NCBI GenBank assembly: GCA_021846795.1
Contig: JAJZWG010000017.1
Location: 1 to 13,396 of the forward strand
DNA: 13,396 bases
Direction: 5' to 3'
Source of the DNA: a bacterium
Lineage (GTDB): Bacteria; Patescibacteriota; Saccharimonadia; Saccharimonadales; UBA4665
A program made the position numbers and the translations under genes. The notes beneath the pieces were generated by a model, which was not told the origin of the DNA, searched no databases, and saw nothing but the letters and a program-made list of their open reading frames with translations. Positions 6,678 to 12,070 of the stretch are shown piece by piece (within the stretch, counting starts at the first letter, position 1; each line of letters starts with the position of its first letter).

Positions 6678-8312
6678 TTAATTTCGTGGAAGATGATTAT
6701 AGGAATGTTCTAACTTATAATCATGTCTCATAATATTTTTTAAATCATCGATTGTTGTATCAAATTTAACACCTTGATTTAATAAATTATAAGGATCAAA
6801 AATTTGCTTAACTTTTTGATAAATTTGATATAGTTCTGGTGATAAATTTTGTTTTAAATAGGGAGCTTTTAATCGACCGTCATTACCTTCAGAACTAATT
6901 GTGCCGTTTAGTGATTTAATCAAGAGATTATATTCATCCAATAATCGAAAGACTTTTTGTCGATCACCAATTTGAGCAATATTTAGACGAGGTCTTAAGT
7001 GAATAATACCTTCACCTATATGACCCCAAAGTATTGGTTCAATATTGGTTTTTTTAGCTAAATCATATAAACCATCAATTAATTTACCGACATTGTTATA
7101 AGGAACAGCACCTTCTCCAATAATTGGTACTGATCGATTTAAACCATTATTATGGGTTAATATATAACTAGAAATATCTCTTAATTTCCAAAGTTTTTCT
7201 TTGTCTTTAATCTCTGAGGCCATTTTTATATCGTGACTGTATTTTTCGAGAATTTTTTTAACTTTTTTAATATATTTTTTATTATTTCTATCAGACATCA
7301 AATCATATTCGATAAAAATATAAAACTTACTAAATGGTTTTGATACAACAGTTTTTAAGCTATTAGGATTAATTTTAGCGGCATCTTCCAATAGATTTAG
7401 ATTGATCATTTCTATTGAACTGGGTTGAGCTGATAAAGTTTTAATTTCGTTAATTATATTTTGTAGATTAATTGTGTTATCACAAGAAGCTACCATTAAA
7501 AAAGTTTCAGGATTAAATGGTTCAGTATTCATGGTTATTTCAGATATTATACCCAAAGTTCCTTGACTGCCAATTAACAATGGAGTTAAATCAAATGAAC
7601 CATCTTTGTTTTTAACAGCTGCTAAGTTGTATCCTAAATTATTTTTTAACTCTAATTTATTTTGATTAATAGTGGTTTGATTGTCTTCAATTAAAACATC
7701 AATTGATCGATAAATTTCTCCTTCATAGGTAACTAATCCTAATTTTCTGTTAAGATCTTTTTTACTTAAACGCCGTGTATTAATTATATCTCCATTAGAT
7801 AAAACAACTCTTAATTCTTTAACATATTGATTGTAATCACCATATTTAGTAATTTTAGAACTGGAAGAATTATTAGCTATTGCACCACCGAGAGTTGAGT
7901 ATTCACTAGATGAAGGAATAACAGGCATAAATCTACCATGGGTATGGAGAGATTCATCAAGTTTACCTAATATAATACCTGGTTCGACTACTACTAAGCC
8001 AGTTCGCGAATTTAATTCTAAAATCCGATTTAAATGAGCAGTTAAAACTAAAATAATACCTGAACCAATAGCTGCACCAGTTTGATCTGTACCCGCTCCT
8101 CTGGTAGTAATTGTTATAAAATGTTTTTTTTGAGCTAATTGCCAAGTAAATCTTAAAACTTTTCTGATGTCATTTTCGTTTCTTGGATAGATGACCATAG
8201 CCGGTCGAATGCTTAACAAACTACAATCTTTAGAAAAGTAATCTCTAACATCCGTTGAAGTTAAAATTTCACCCAGGAGATGTTGTTGTAAATAATCAGC
8301 AACTTTACTCAT
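6678..8312 (-). CDS. FAD-linked oxidase/dehydrogenase, GlcD / D-lactate dehydrogenase type
   Basis: The 544-residue flavoprotein of the VAO/PCMH superfamily probably oxidises a 2-hydroxy acid. The FAD-binding PCMH domain (about 35-225) shows the TTRGAGTDQTGAAIG loop, VVVEPGI and the SSSEYSTLGGAIANNSSS stretch typical of FAD pyrophosphate binding. The C-terminal oxidase domain (about 265-520) carries GHIGEGIIHLRP, with His431 and His438 seven residues apart, and SEGNDGR with Glu475. These correspond to the metal ligands of D-lactate and D-2-hydroxyglutarate dehydrogenases. The His that normally follows that Glu (EHG or EHNDG in relatives) is Gly476 here. There is no signal peptide. The ATG is preceded by TTAGG with no spacing, so a Shine-Dalgarno site is doubtful. 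It lies downstream of tRNA-Leu(GAG) on the same strand. The substrate is not determinable from sequence. Confidence 0.87.
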   Translation of the reverse strand: MSKVADYLQQHLLGEILTSTDVRDYFSKDCSLLSIRPAMVIYPRNENDIRKVLRFTWQLAQKKHFITITTRGAGTDQTGAAIGSGIILVLTAHLNRILELNSRTGLVVVEPGIILGKLDESLHTHGRFMPVIPSSSEYSTLGGAIANNSSSSKITKYGDYNQYVKELRVVLSNGDIINTRRLSKKDLNRKLGLVTYEGEIYRSIDVLIEDNQTTINQNKLELKNNLGYNLAAVKNKDGSFDLTPLLIGSQGTLGIISEITMNTEPFNPETFLMVASCDNTINLQNIINEIKTLSAQPSSIEMINLNLLEDAAKINPNSLKTVVSKPFSKFYIFIEYDLMSDRNNKKYIKKVKKILEKYSHDIKMASEIKDKEKLWKLRDISSYILTHNNGLNRSVPIIGEGAVPYNNVGKLIDGLYDLAKKTNIEPILWGHIGEGIIHLRPRLNIAQIGDRQKVFRLLDEYNLLIKSLNGTISSEGNDGRLKAPYLKQNLSPELYQIYQKVKQIFDPYNLLNQGVKFDTTIDDLKNIMRHDYKLEHSYNHLPRN

Positions 8313-8326
8313 CCTAATTTAACCCT

Positions 8327-8332
8327 TTTATA
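8327..8332 (-). promoter_or_regulatory. Possible -10 box for the FAD-linked oxidase
   Basis: Read on the minus strand, TATAAA ends 14 nt before the start codon at 8312. A 17-nt spacer would put the -35 (TTAAAA, poor) at 8350-8355, inside the dyad described separately. The predicted leader is only about 7 nt. This is a weak call in AT-rich DNA. Confidence 0.35.
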
Positions 8333-8358
8333 CTTAAAATAATAACATATTTTAAGTA
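8331..8358. repeat. Perfect 11-bp inverted repeat over the oxidase promoter region
   Basis: TACTTAAAATA at 8331-8341 and its exact reverse complement at 8348-8358 flank a 6-nt spacer (ATAACA). The dyad covers the predicted -35 and spacer of the FAD-oxidase promoter and touches its -10, where a repressor would act. It also lies directly after tRNA-Leu(GAG) on the minus strand, so it could be a terminator hairpin, but no T run follows on that strand. Confidence 0.5.
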
Positions 8359-8385
8359 ATTAATATTGATAAATTTAATATATTT

Positions 8386-8471
8386 TGGTGCGCGAGAGAG
8401 GATTTGAACCTCCAAGCTTTTGCAAGCGCTTGCCCCTCAGACAAGTGTGTCTACCATTTCACCACTCGCGC
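8386..8471 (-). tRNA. tRNA-Leu(GAG)
   Basis: This 86-nt class II tRNA has a perfect 7-bp acceptor stem (GCGCGAG with CTCGCGC), discriminator A and an encoded CCA (complement at 8386-8388). The anticodon stem CTTGT/GCAAG encloses CTGAGGG, giving anticodon GAG (codons CUC and CUU). The variable arm is a long GC-rich hairpin. A minus-strand extended -10 (TG-T-TAATAT, complement at 8482-8490) ends 10 nt before its 5' end, so it probably has its own promoter with a very short leader. Confidence 0.95.
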
Positions 8472-8481
8472 TAATATAAAA

Positions 8482-8490
8482 ATATTAACA
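8482..8490 (-). promoter_or_regulatory. Extended -10 promoter for tRNA-Leu(GAG)
   Basis: On the minus strand TG-T-TAATAT is followed after 10 nt by the mature tRNA 5' end, so transcription would begin about four bases before it. It sits back to back with the plus-strand promoter of tRNA-Val, forming a divergent promoter region of about 65 bp. Confidence 0.4.
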
Positions 8491-8512
8491 TATTTTGAAT
8501 TAATGATGACGA

Positions 8513-8521
8513 TGATATACT
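8513..8521 (+). promoter_or_regulatory. Extended -10 promoter for tRNA-Val and slipin
   Basis: TG-A-TATACT is identical apart from the N base to the element before the pepP operon. TTGAAT at 8495-8500 could act as -35 with a short 15-nt spacer. The predicted start near 8528 is about 10 nt before the tRNA. As tRNA-Val and the slipin gene are 12 nt apart, this promoter probably serves both. Confidence 0.5.
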
Positions 8522-8537
8522 TAAAGTTAACTAATCG

Positions 8538-8614
8538 GGGCGATTAGCTCAGTTGGCTAGAGTATCTCGTTTACACCGAGGAGGTCAAAGGTTCGAGTCC
8601 TTTATCGCCCACCA
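8538..8614 (+). tRNA. tRNA-Val(UAC)
   Basis: This 77-nt tRNA has a perfect acceptor stem (GGGCGAT with ATCGCCC), discriminator A and an encoded CCA. The anticodon stem TCTCG/CGAGG encloses TTTACAC, giving anticodon TAC (valine, GUN codons). The T arm AAAGG-TTCGAGT-CCTTT and the D loop with GG are normal. The last A of CCA is also the first base of the AAGGA ribosome binding site of the slipin gene. Confidence 0.96.
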
Positions 8615-8618
8615 AGGA
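8614..8618 (+). promoter_or_regulatory. Slipin ribosome binding site abutting tRNA-Val CCA
   Basis: AAGGA at 8614-8618 is 8 nt before the slipin ATG at 8627, a good spacing and one of few clear Shine-Dalgarno sites in the window. Its first base is the terminal A of the tRNA, so tRNA 3' maturation cuts at the edge of the site and leaves AGGA as almost the 5' end of the mRNA. Confidence 0.55.
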
Positions 8619-8626
8619 AAATTATT

Positions 8627-9391
8627 ATGACAATTTTTTTAATCATCATTTTTATTTTATTTTTAATCATTGTTGCTTATGGTTTAAGAATAGTTAATCA
8701 ATATCAAAAAGGTGTAGTATTTCGTTTAGGTCGAGTTAGACATCATAACATTAAAGAGCCAGGATTAAGAGTTATTATTCCTATTATTGATAAAATTAAA
8801 AAAGTTAGTTTAAGGACGGTAACTTTACCGGTTGAATCACAAAAAATAATCACAAAAGATAATGTTTCGATTGACGTCGCAGCAGTTGCTTACTATAACG
8901 TTAATGATCCCATTAAGTCGATTGTAGAAATTGAGAATGTTCAATCGGCTATTTATCAAATAGCTCAAACAACAGTTCGTAATGTTGTTGGTCAAAGTAT
9001 GCTTGATGAAGTTCTAAGTTCAACTTCAAAAATTAATGATAAAATTAAAATTATTCTAGAATCAACTGTTGAAAAATGGGGTATTTTAGTTAGTATGGTT
9101 GAATTAAAAGATATTAAATTACCTGAAAGTTTGCAGCAAGCTATGGCTAAACAAGCTCAGGCTGAAAGAGATAAACGAGCGATGATAATTAATGCTGAAG
9201 GTGAACAGTTAAGTGCTGCTAAATTGGCTGAAGCAGCCGATATTATTGCTGCTCATCCAATTGCTTTACAACTAAGAAATCTTCAAGTACTAAGTGATAT
9301 TGCAGTCGAAAAAAATTCAACGGTTATTTTTCCAAGTCAATTTTTGGACACAGTTGATAGTGTTAAGAAATTTATGGCTAAAGAAAGTTAA
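8627..9391 (+). CDS. Slipin / stomatin-like SPFH-domain membrane protein
   Basis: The protein has 254 residues, typical for prokaryotic slipins. An N-terminal hydrophobic segment (about 2-20) anchors it. The SPFH/band 7 domain follows directly (about 21-180), with family signatures NQYQKGVVFRLGR, EPGLRVIIPIID, SLRTVTLPVESQ and TKDNVSIDV. A helical, Ala-rich coiled-coil stretch (QAMAKQAQAERDKRAMIINAEGE) and a C-terminal tail with TVIFPSQFLD close it. Slipins oligomerise on membranes and are thought to scaffold proteins or regulate proteases; bacterial ones often pair with an NfeD gene, which is not seen here. It follows tRNA-Val by 12 nt and probably shares its transcript. Family certain, role open. 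Confidence 0.93.
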   Translation: MTIFLIIIFILFLIIVAYGLRIVNQYQKGVVFRLGRVRHHNIKEPGLRVIIPIIDKIKKVSLRTVTLPVESQKIITKDNVSIDVAAVAYYNVNDPIKSIVEIENVQSAIYQIAQTTVRNVVGQSMLDEVLSSTSKINDKIKIILESTVEKWGILVSMVELKDIKLPESLQQAMAKQAQAERDKRAMIINAEGEQLSAAKLAEAADIIAAHPIALQLRNLQVLSDIAVEKNSTVIFPSQFLDTVDSVKKFMAKES

Positions 9392-9441
9392 TTTAATAAG
9401 TTATTGTTAATTAATTAAGTTTAGATTACTCTGTTATTAGA

Positions 9442-10632
9442 ATGATTAAAATTTTTAAAAATAAAATATTTTTAATCGGATTAATGGTGGTTATTTTATT
9501 AATTGGTTTTATGATTATTTTTAAAAAGATAAATTTTTCTTTTTTAACTAGTAATAATTTTAGTCAAAATCATTATCAAGCTAGCTTAAATTCAAAATAT
9601 GCATCAATAATTCCATCAAATCTTAGTAAAACAATTTTAAAACAACCGACAGGTTCATTTAATATTGTCAATTTTGGAGCTTCGGTTAATAATCCTAATA
9701 ATTTTCAAGCAATTAAAAGAACTATTTTGGCGGCTCAAAAACAAAATGGCCTTGTTTTTATACCAATTGGAACATATCGTTTGGCTGGTTCTTTAAAAAT
9801 TAGTTCAAAGATTATTTTAGAAGGTGCTAATGAAGTAAAATCAGTTTTAATGGAAACAAAACCAACAGCTGATTTATTGAGCGATCAAGCTAACGGTACA
9901 ATTGTTCAAAATATAACCTTAAATACACAAACTTATAATGGTGGTCATGCTTTTGGTACAGAAGCTTCATATACTACTTTACAAAACGCTATTATTTTAA
10001 GTGGTAGTTCACCTGGTCATTTTGCCCTTTATTATGCTGGAGCTCCTGGAGCTAGTCCTCATTCTCCAAGATATAGTCAAGGTAATAAACTGTTAAATAT
10101 TGTTGAAAATGATCAAATATGTGATGATGGTATTTCTTGGTCCTTTCAAAACAACAGCTCTATTACTAATTTAAATGAAACTGGTTCGAGACTAGCTATA
10201 TATGTTGATAAAAACTTAACTATTAATAATTATGTTTATCATCCCGGTATTCAAACTGTTTCTTGTCGTAATTCACCGAACGGTATTCCAACTCAAGGCT
10301 TTTGGGTTACTCCTCCAAGTAACAATATCGTAATTAATAATTTTAATACTTATGGTAATGGTGGTAAGTTTAGTAGCAGTGCTAATTTATATTCTTCAAA
10401 CATTACTATTAATAATGAAAATTTTATGAACCAAGCGGGTTATCAAATGTATGTAGGTGATGTTAGAGGTTTAACTATTAATAATTCAAATTTTAAAAAT
10501 AATAAATTAATTATTAATCCAACAATTCATGCAATAATTAACCTTAAAAATTCTAAAATTAATAAATTAAATTTAGTTTCCAAATCAAAAATTAATTTAA
10601 GTTGTCAAAATATAGTATCATCGACTTGTTAA
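9442..10632 (+). CDS. Membrane-anchored parallel beta-helix protein (pectate-lyase-3-like)
   Basis: The protein has 396 residues. One membrane helix near the N terminus (about 9-27) with basic residues before it predicts an inside-N, outside-C surface protein. A Ser/Asn-rich linker leads to the hallmark start of a pectate lyase superfamily beta-helix (about 71-116: VNFGASVNNPNNFQAIKRTI, then FIPIGTYRLAG). From about 118 to the end there are repeated short beta coils rich in Asn and Ile (ITNLNE, LTINNY, NIVINNFN, NITINNENF, LTINNSNF). Such folds occur in polysaccharide lyases, glycosidases and phage tailspikes. I cannot place catalytic residues, so binding or degradation of surface glycans is inference. 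There is no Shine-Dalgarno site and a 50-nt gap from slipin. Confidence 0.82.
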   Translation: MIKIFKNKIFLIGLMVVILLIGFMIIFKKINFSFLTSNNFSQNHYQASLNSKYASIIPSNLSKTILKQPTGSFNIVNFGASVNNPNNFQAIKRTILAAQKQNGLVFIPIGTYRLAGSLKISSKIILEGANEVKSVLMETKPTADLLSDQANGTIVQNITLNTQTYNGGHAFGTEASYTTLQNAIILSGSSPGHFALYYAGAPGASPHSPRYSQGNKLLNIVENDQICDDGISWSFQNNSSITNLNETGSRLAIYVDKNLTINNYVYHPGIQTVSCRNSPNGIPTQGFWVTPPSNNIVINNFNTYGNGGKFSSSANLYSSNITINNENFMNQAGYQMYVGDVRGLTINNSNFKNNKLIINPTIHAIINLKNSKINKLNLVSKSKINLSCQNIVSSTC

Positions 10633-10656
10633 ATTAAAATTAGTAATTTATTTTTA

Positions 10657-10685
10657 TTGATATTTTAGTTTATTGAAGTTAAAAT
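10657..10685 (+). promoter_or_regulatory. Near-consensus sigma-70 promoter for tRNA-Phe/tRNA-Gly
   Basis: TTGATA (10657-10662), a 17-nt spacer and TAAAAT (10680-10685) make the best -35/-10 pair in the window. The start would fall near 10692, about 7 nt before tRNA-Phe. tRNA-Gly begins 5 nt after tRNA-Phe and must be on the same transcript. Confidence 0.65.
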
Positions 10686-10698
10686 GTTTACAACCTGT

Positions 10699-10774
10699 GG
10701 CTCTTTAGCTCAGTTGGTAGAGCAGAGGCTTGAAGAGCCTTGTGTCCCCAGTTCAAGTCTGGGAGGAGCCACCA
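10699..10774 (+). tRNA. tRNA-Phe(GAA)
   Basis: This 76-nt tRNA has acceptor GGCTCTT pairing with AGGAGCC (one T-G wobble), discriminator A and an encoded CCA. The anticodon stem GAGGC/GCCTT encloses TTGAAGA, giving anticodon GAA (phenylalanine). The D loop has GG and the T loop TTCAAGT is normal. Confidence 0.96.
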
Positions 10775-10779
10775 ATAAT

Positions 10780-10856
10780 GCGGGTCTAGCTCAGTTGTTT
10801 AGAGCGCATCCTTGCCAAGGATGAGGCCAGGGGTTAGAGTCCCCTGACCCGCACCA
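10780..10856 (+). tRNA. tRNA-Gly(GCC) with an altered elbow
   Basis: This 77-nt tRNA has a perfect acceptor stem (GCGGGTC with GACCCGC), discriminator A and an encoded CCA. The anticodon stem CATCC/GGATG encloses TTGCCAA, giving anticodon GCC (codons GGC and GGU). All stems are intact. The D loop reads AGTTGTTTA, with T at position 19 instead of G, and the T loop reads TTAGAGT, with A at position 56 instead of C. These two positions normally pair, so the change is compensatory (U19-A56). It lies 5 nt after tRNA-Phe. Confidence 0.93.
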
Positions 10857-10948
10857 ATTCTGAGTTTTTGACATTTCTTGTACTGCTAGGAAGGGCTGTT
10901 TAAGGATGGGTAAGAACTATGCCAATAGATAGCCTAAAAAATTTTATG

Positions 10949-10977
10949 TTGCTAATTAAACATGGTTATGCTAAATT
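10949..10977 (+). promoter_or_regulatory. Promoter for the small membrane protein, leaderless layout
   Basis: TTGCTA (10949-10954), a 17-nt spacer and TAAATT (10972-10977) with TG one base before the hexamer make a fair extended promoter. The ATG at 10985 starts 8 nt after the end of the box, where transcription would begin. This favours the ATG at 10985 over the one at 10919. Confidence 0.45.
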
Positions 10978-10984
10978 ATTCTTA

Positions 10985-11293
10985 ATGGATAATGAAAACC
11001 AAAACTACTCTATAAATAATAACCAAGAACACTCGGATAATTTAATTCAAGCAGTTAATGCCCCAAGTTCACAGAGTAATGGTGGTGCAATTAAGACAGT
11101 TGAAAAATCATCAGCGTGGGTACTTATTTTCAGTGCTGTTTTGTTTGCATTAATAGCTATTATGTCTATCTGGGGAGTTTTTGGTAGCAACAGTAATGTG
11201 GCCTGGAAGTCCGCCGCATCGTTAGGCGTTATAGCTGTAGTAGCTCTTATTGTTAATCTCGGGGCACGAATATATGAGGGTAAATTGAAGTAG
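10985..11293 (+). CDS. Small two-helix membrane protein, unknown function
   Basis: From the ATG at 10985 the protein has 102 residues. A polar Asn/Gln/Ser-rich head (about 1-40, beginning MDNENQNYS) precedes two hydrophobic helices (about 44-66 and 77-95) joined by a short loop, and the end is basic (IYEGKLK). An in-frame ATG at 10919, with AAGGA 12 nt before it, would add 22 residues, but a promoter-like element lies inside that extension, so I prefer the downstream start. The 3' half is visibly richer in G+C than the core genes and has codons such as GCC, CTC and CGA that are rarer elsewhere here, suggesting acquisition from another genome. It lies between the tRNA pair and a decayed stretch. 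I do not recognise the family. Confidence 0.65.
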   Translation: MDNENQNYSINNNQEHSDNLIQAVNAPSSQSNGGAIKTVEKSSAWVLIFSAVLFALIAIMSIWGVFGSNSNVAWKSAASLGVIAVVALIVNLGARIYEGKLK

Positions 11294-11331
11294 AAATTTA
11301 TTCCACCCAATGATTTCAATCATAAATTTCT
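11292..11331 (+). terminator. Stem-loop overlapping the stop codon of the small membrane protein gene
   Basis: AGAAATTTAT (11292-11301) and its exact reverse complement ATAAATTTCT (11322-11331) form a 10-bp AT-rich stem. A smaller hairpin (ATGAT, TTCA, ATCAT, 11310-11323) competes with its 3' arm. The stem begins inside the TAG stop codon. There is no strong T run after it, so a terminator or 3'-end stabiliser is only likely. Confidence 0.4.
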
Positions 11332-11400
11332 TATAAATTTAGTAGTCTTTGGTTCACCCACGTTGAATTTGGACATCTGAATTTTTGAGTAAATGTTTAT

Positions 11401-11541
11401 TTAACCTATTAAAGGATTAGTTAAGAGTTTATCTATTAAATCGCTGCCTAGATATTCTCTAGCCATATCTACTTCACGAGCCAGAAGGACTATTGACTTG
11501 TAACAATTGTTTCTAAATATATTAGATGAGTGGCACCACGC
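11401..11541 (-). pseudogene. Possible C-terminal coding remnant, unknown protein
   Basis: On the minus strand a frame of 46 codons runs from just after a stop at 11542-11544 to a TAA at 11401-11403. It reads like a helical protein end, with pieces such as KSIVLLAREVDMAREYL and DKLLTNPLIG. There is no convincing start codon near its upstream end. A frame this short can be open by chance, so this is a weak call, and I do not recognise the family. Confidence 0.25.
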
Positions 11542-11597
11542 TTAAACTATAAGGAATGTTTTAACCAGCGTTCTTTTTAATACTGTATAGTCAGGTA

Positions 11598-11606
11598 TGC
11601 TATTAT
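11598..11606 (+). promoter_or_regulatory. Extended -10 element before the remnant at 11613
   Basis: TG-C-TATTAT is followed six bases later by ATG at 11613, the same spacing seen before trhO. A TTAATA (11577-11582, 18-nt spacer) is a possible -35. It may be the old promoter of the decayed gene that follows. Confidence 0.35.
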
Positions 11607-11612
11607 CATAAA

Positions 11613-11947
11613 ATGAATAATGTAACCGTCCCTTTTATAGAGGTTATTGAGCCTAAAATCATATCGAGAGTGATAGTGTGTCAATTCCTCATGGGGGTAT
11701 TATCATACCCTTTGAATTTACTTCAAACATGAAAGTACCTACTAATAAACTTTGGTCGGATATTGCATGTTAGTGCTATAGATTCAATGTAGTCTAATCT
11801 GTTAAATGCCTAAAATCTAGTAAAAGTGGTCAATTGGGTGATAATGCTGTAGGCTATGGATTTGGCGGAGGTGGTGCAGCAGCAGTAGATGGTGCGGCTG
11901 CATCTGCAGGATCTCCAAGAATGGGTGGTTTTTTAGAAGTGACGTAG
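11613..11947 (+). pseudogene. Decayed gene with Gly/Ala-rich C terminus
   Basis: From ATG 11613 a 39-codon frame reads MNNVTVPFIEVIEPKIISRV. After about 22 codons the protein-like reading shifts to the next frame (SIPHGGIIIPFEFTSNMKV, then PTNKLWSDIAC). That frame then hits an in-frame TAG near 11770 and a TAA near 11797 before continuing to a clean end at a TAG (11945-11947) with GDNAVGYGFGGGGAAAVDGA followed by SPRMGGFLEVT. One frameshift and two stops in about 110 codons indicate a dead gene. The Gly/Ala-rich end resembles C termini of tail-fibre-like or surface proteins, but that is resemblance of composition only. The rich G+C of the last 120 nt suggests foreign origin. Alternatively only the 39-codon frame is real. 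Confidence 0.45.
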
Positions 11948-12070
11948 TACTTTAATTAAATAATTACCCCTTTTATTTATATTTTGTTAGAGCATATTAC
12001 TTAATAGGTAACAGTAATGCGAATATTTGTTATTGCAAATGTTATGGAATAGAGTTATGTTTATTGATAA

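Larger units (their letters stand above)
11294..12070. other. 777-bp region without an intact gene; decayed accessory DNA
   Basis: This is the only long gap in an otherwise dense window. No frame of more than about 50 codons is open, yet parts read like protein in shifting frames on the plus strand (11613-11947) and possibly on the minus strand (11401-11541). Base composition is uneven and the segment 11826-11947 is about half G+C against roughly 30% or less in the core genes. I found no terminal inverted repeats, transposase motif, tRNA-end duplication or CRISPR-like repeats. The last 120 nt (11950-12070) are again AT-rich and hold no clear signal. Confidence 0.6.

Noticed and set aside
7963..8145. 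A 60-codon frame within the FAD-oxidase gene
   Set aside because: It is an alternative reading of the same strand inside a well supported domain of the oxidase.
10868..10873. Exact TTGACA after tRNA-Gly as a -35 box
   Set aside because: No acceptable -10 lies 15-19 nt downstream; the sequence there is AAGGGC. The better promoter for the small membrane gene is at 10949-10977.
11047..11319. A 90-codon frame on the minus strand
   Set aside because: It lies opposite the small two-helix membrane protein, whose plus-strand translation has two clean membrane helices; the minus frame has no promoter or ribosome site and lacks a recognisable pattern. It looks like a shadow of higher-GC coding DNA.
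10857..12070. Direct repeat of the tRNA-Gly 3' end as an attachment site
   Set aside because: I looked for copies of the T arm and acceptor end (for example GACCCGCACCA) through the island and found none.
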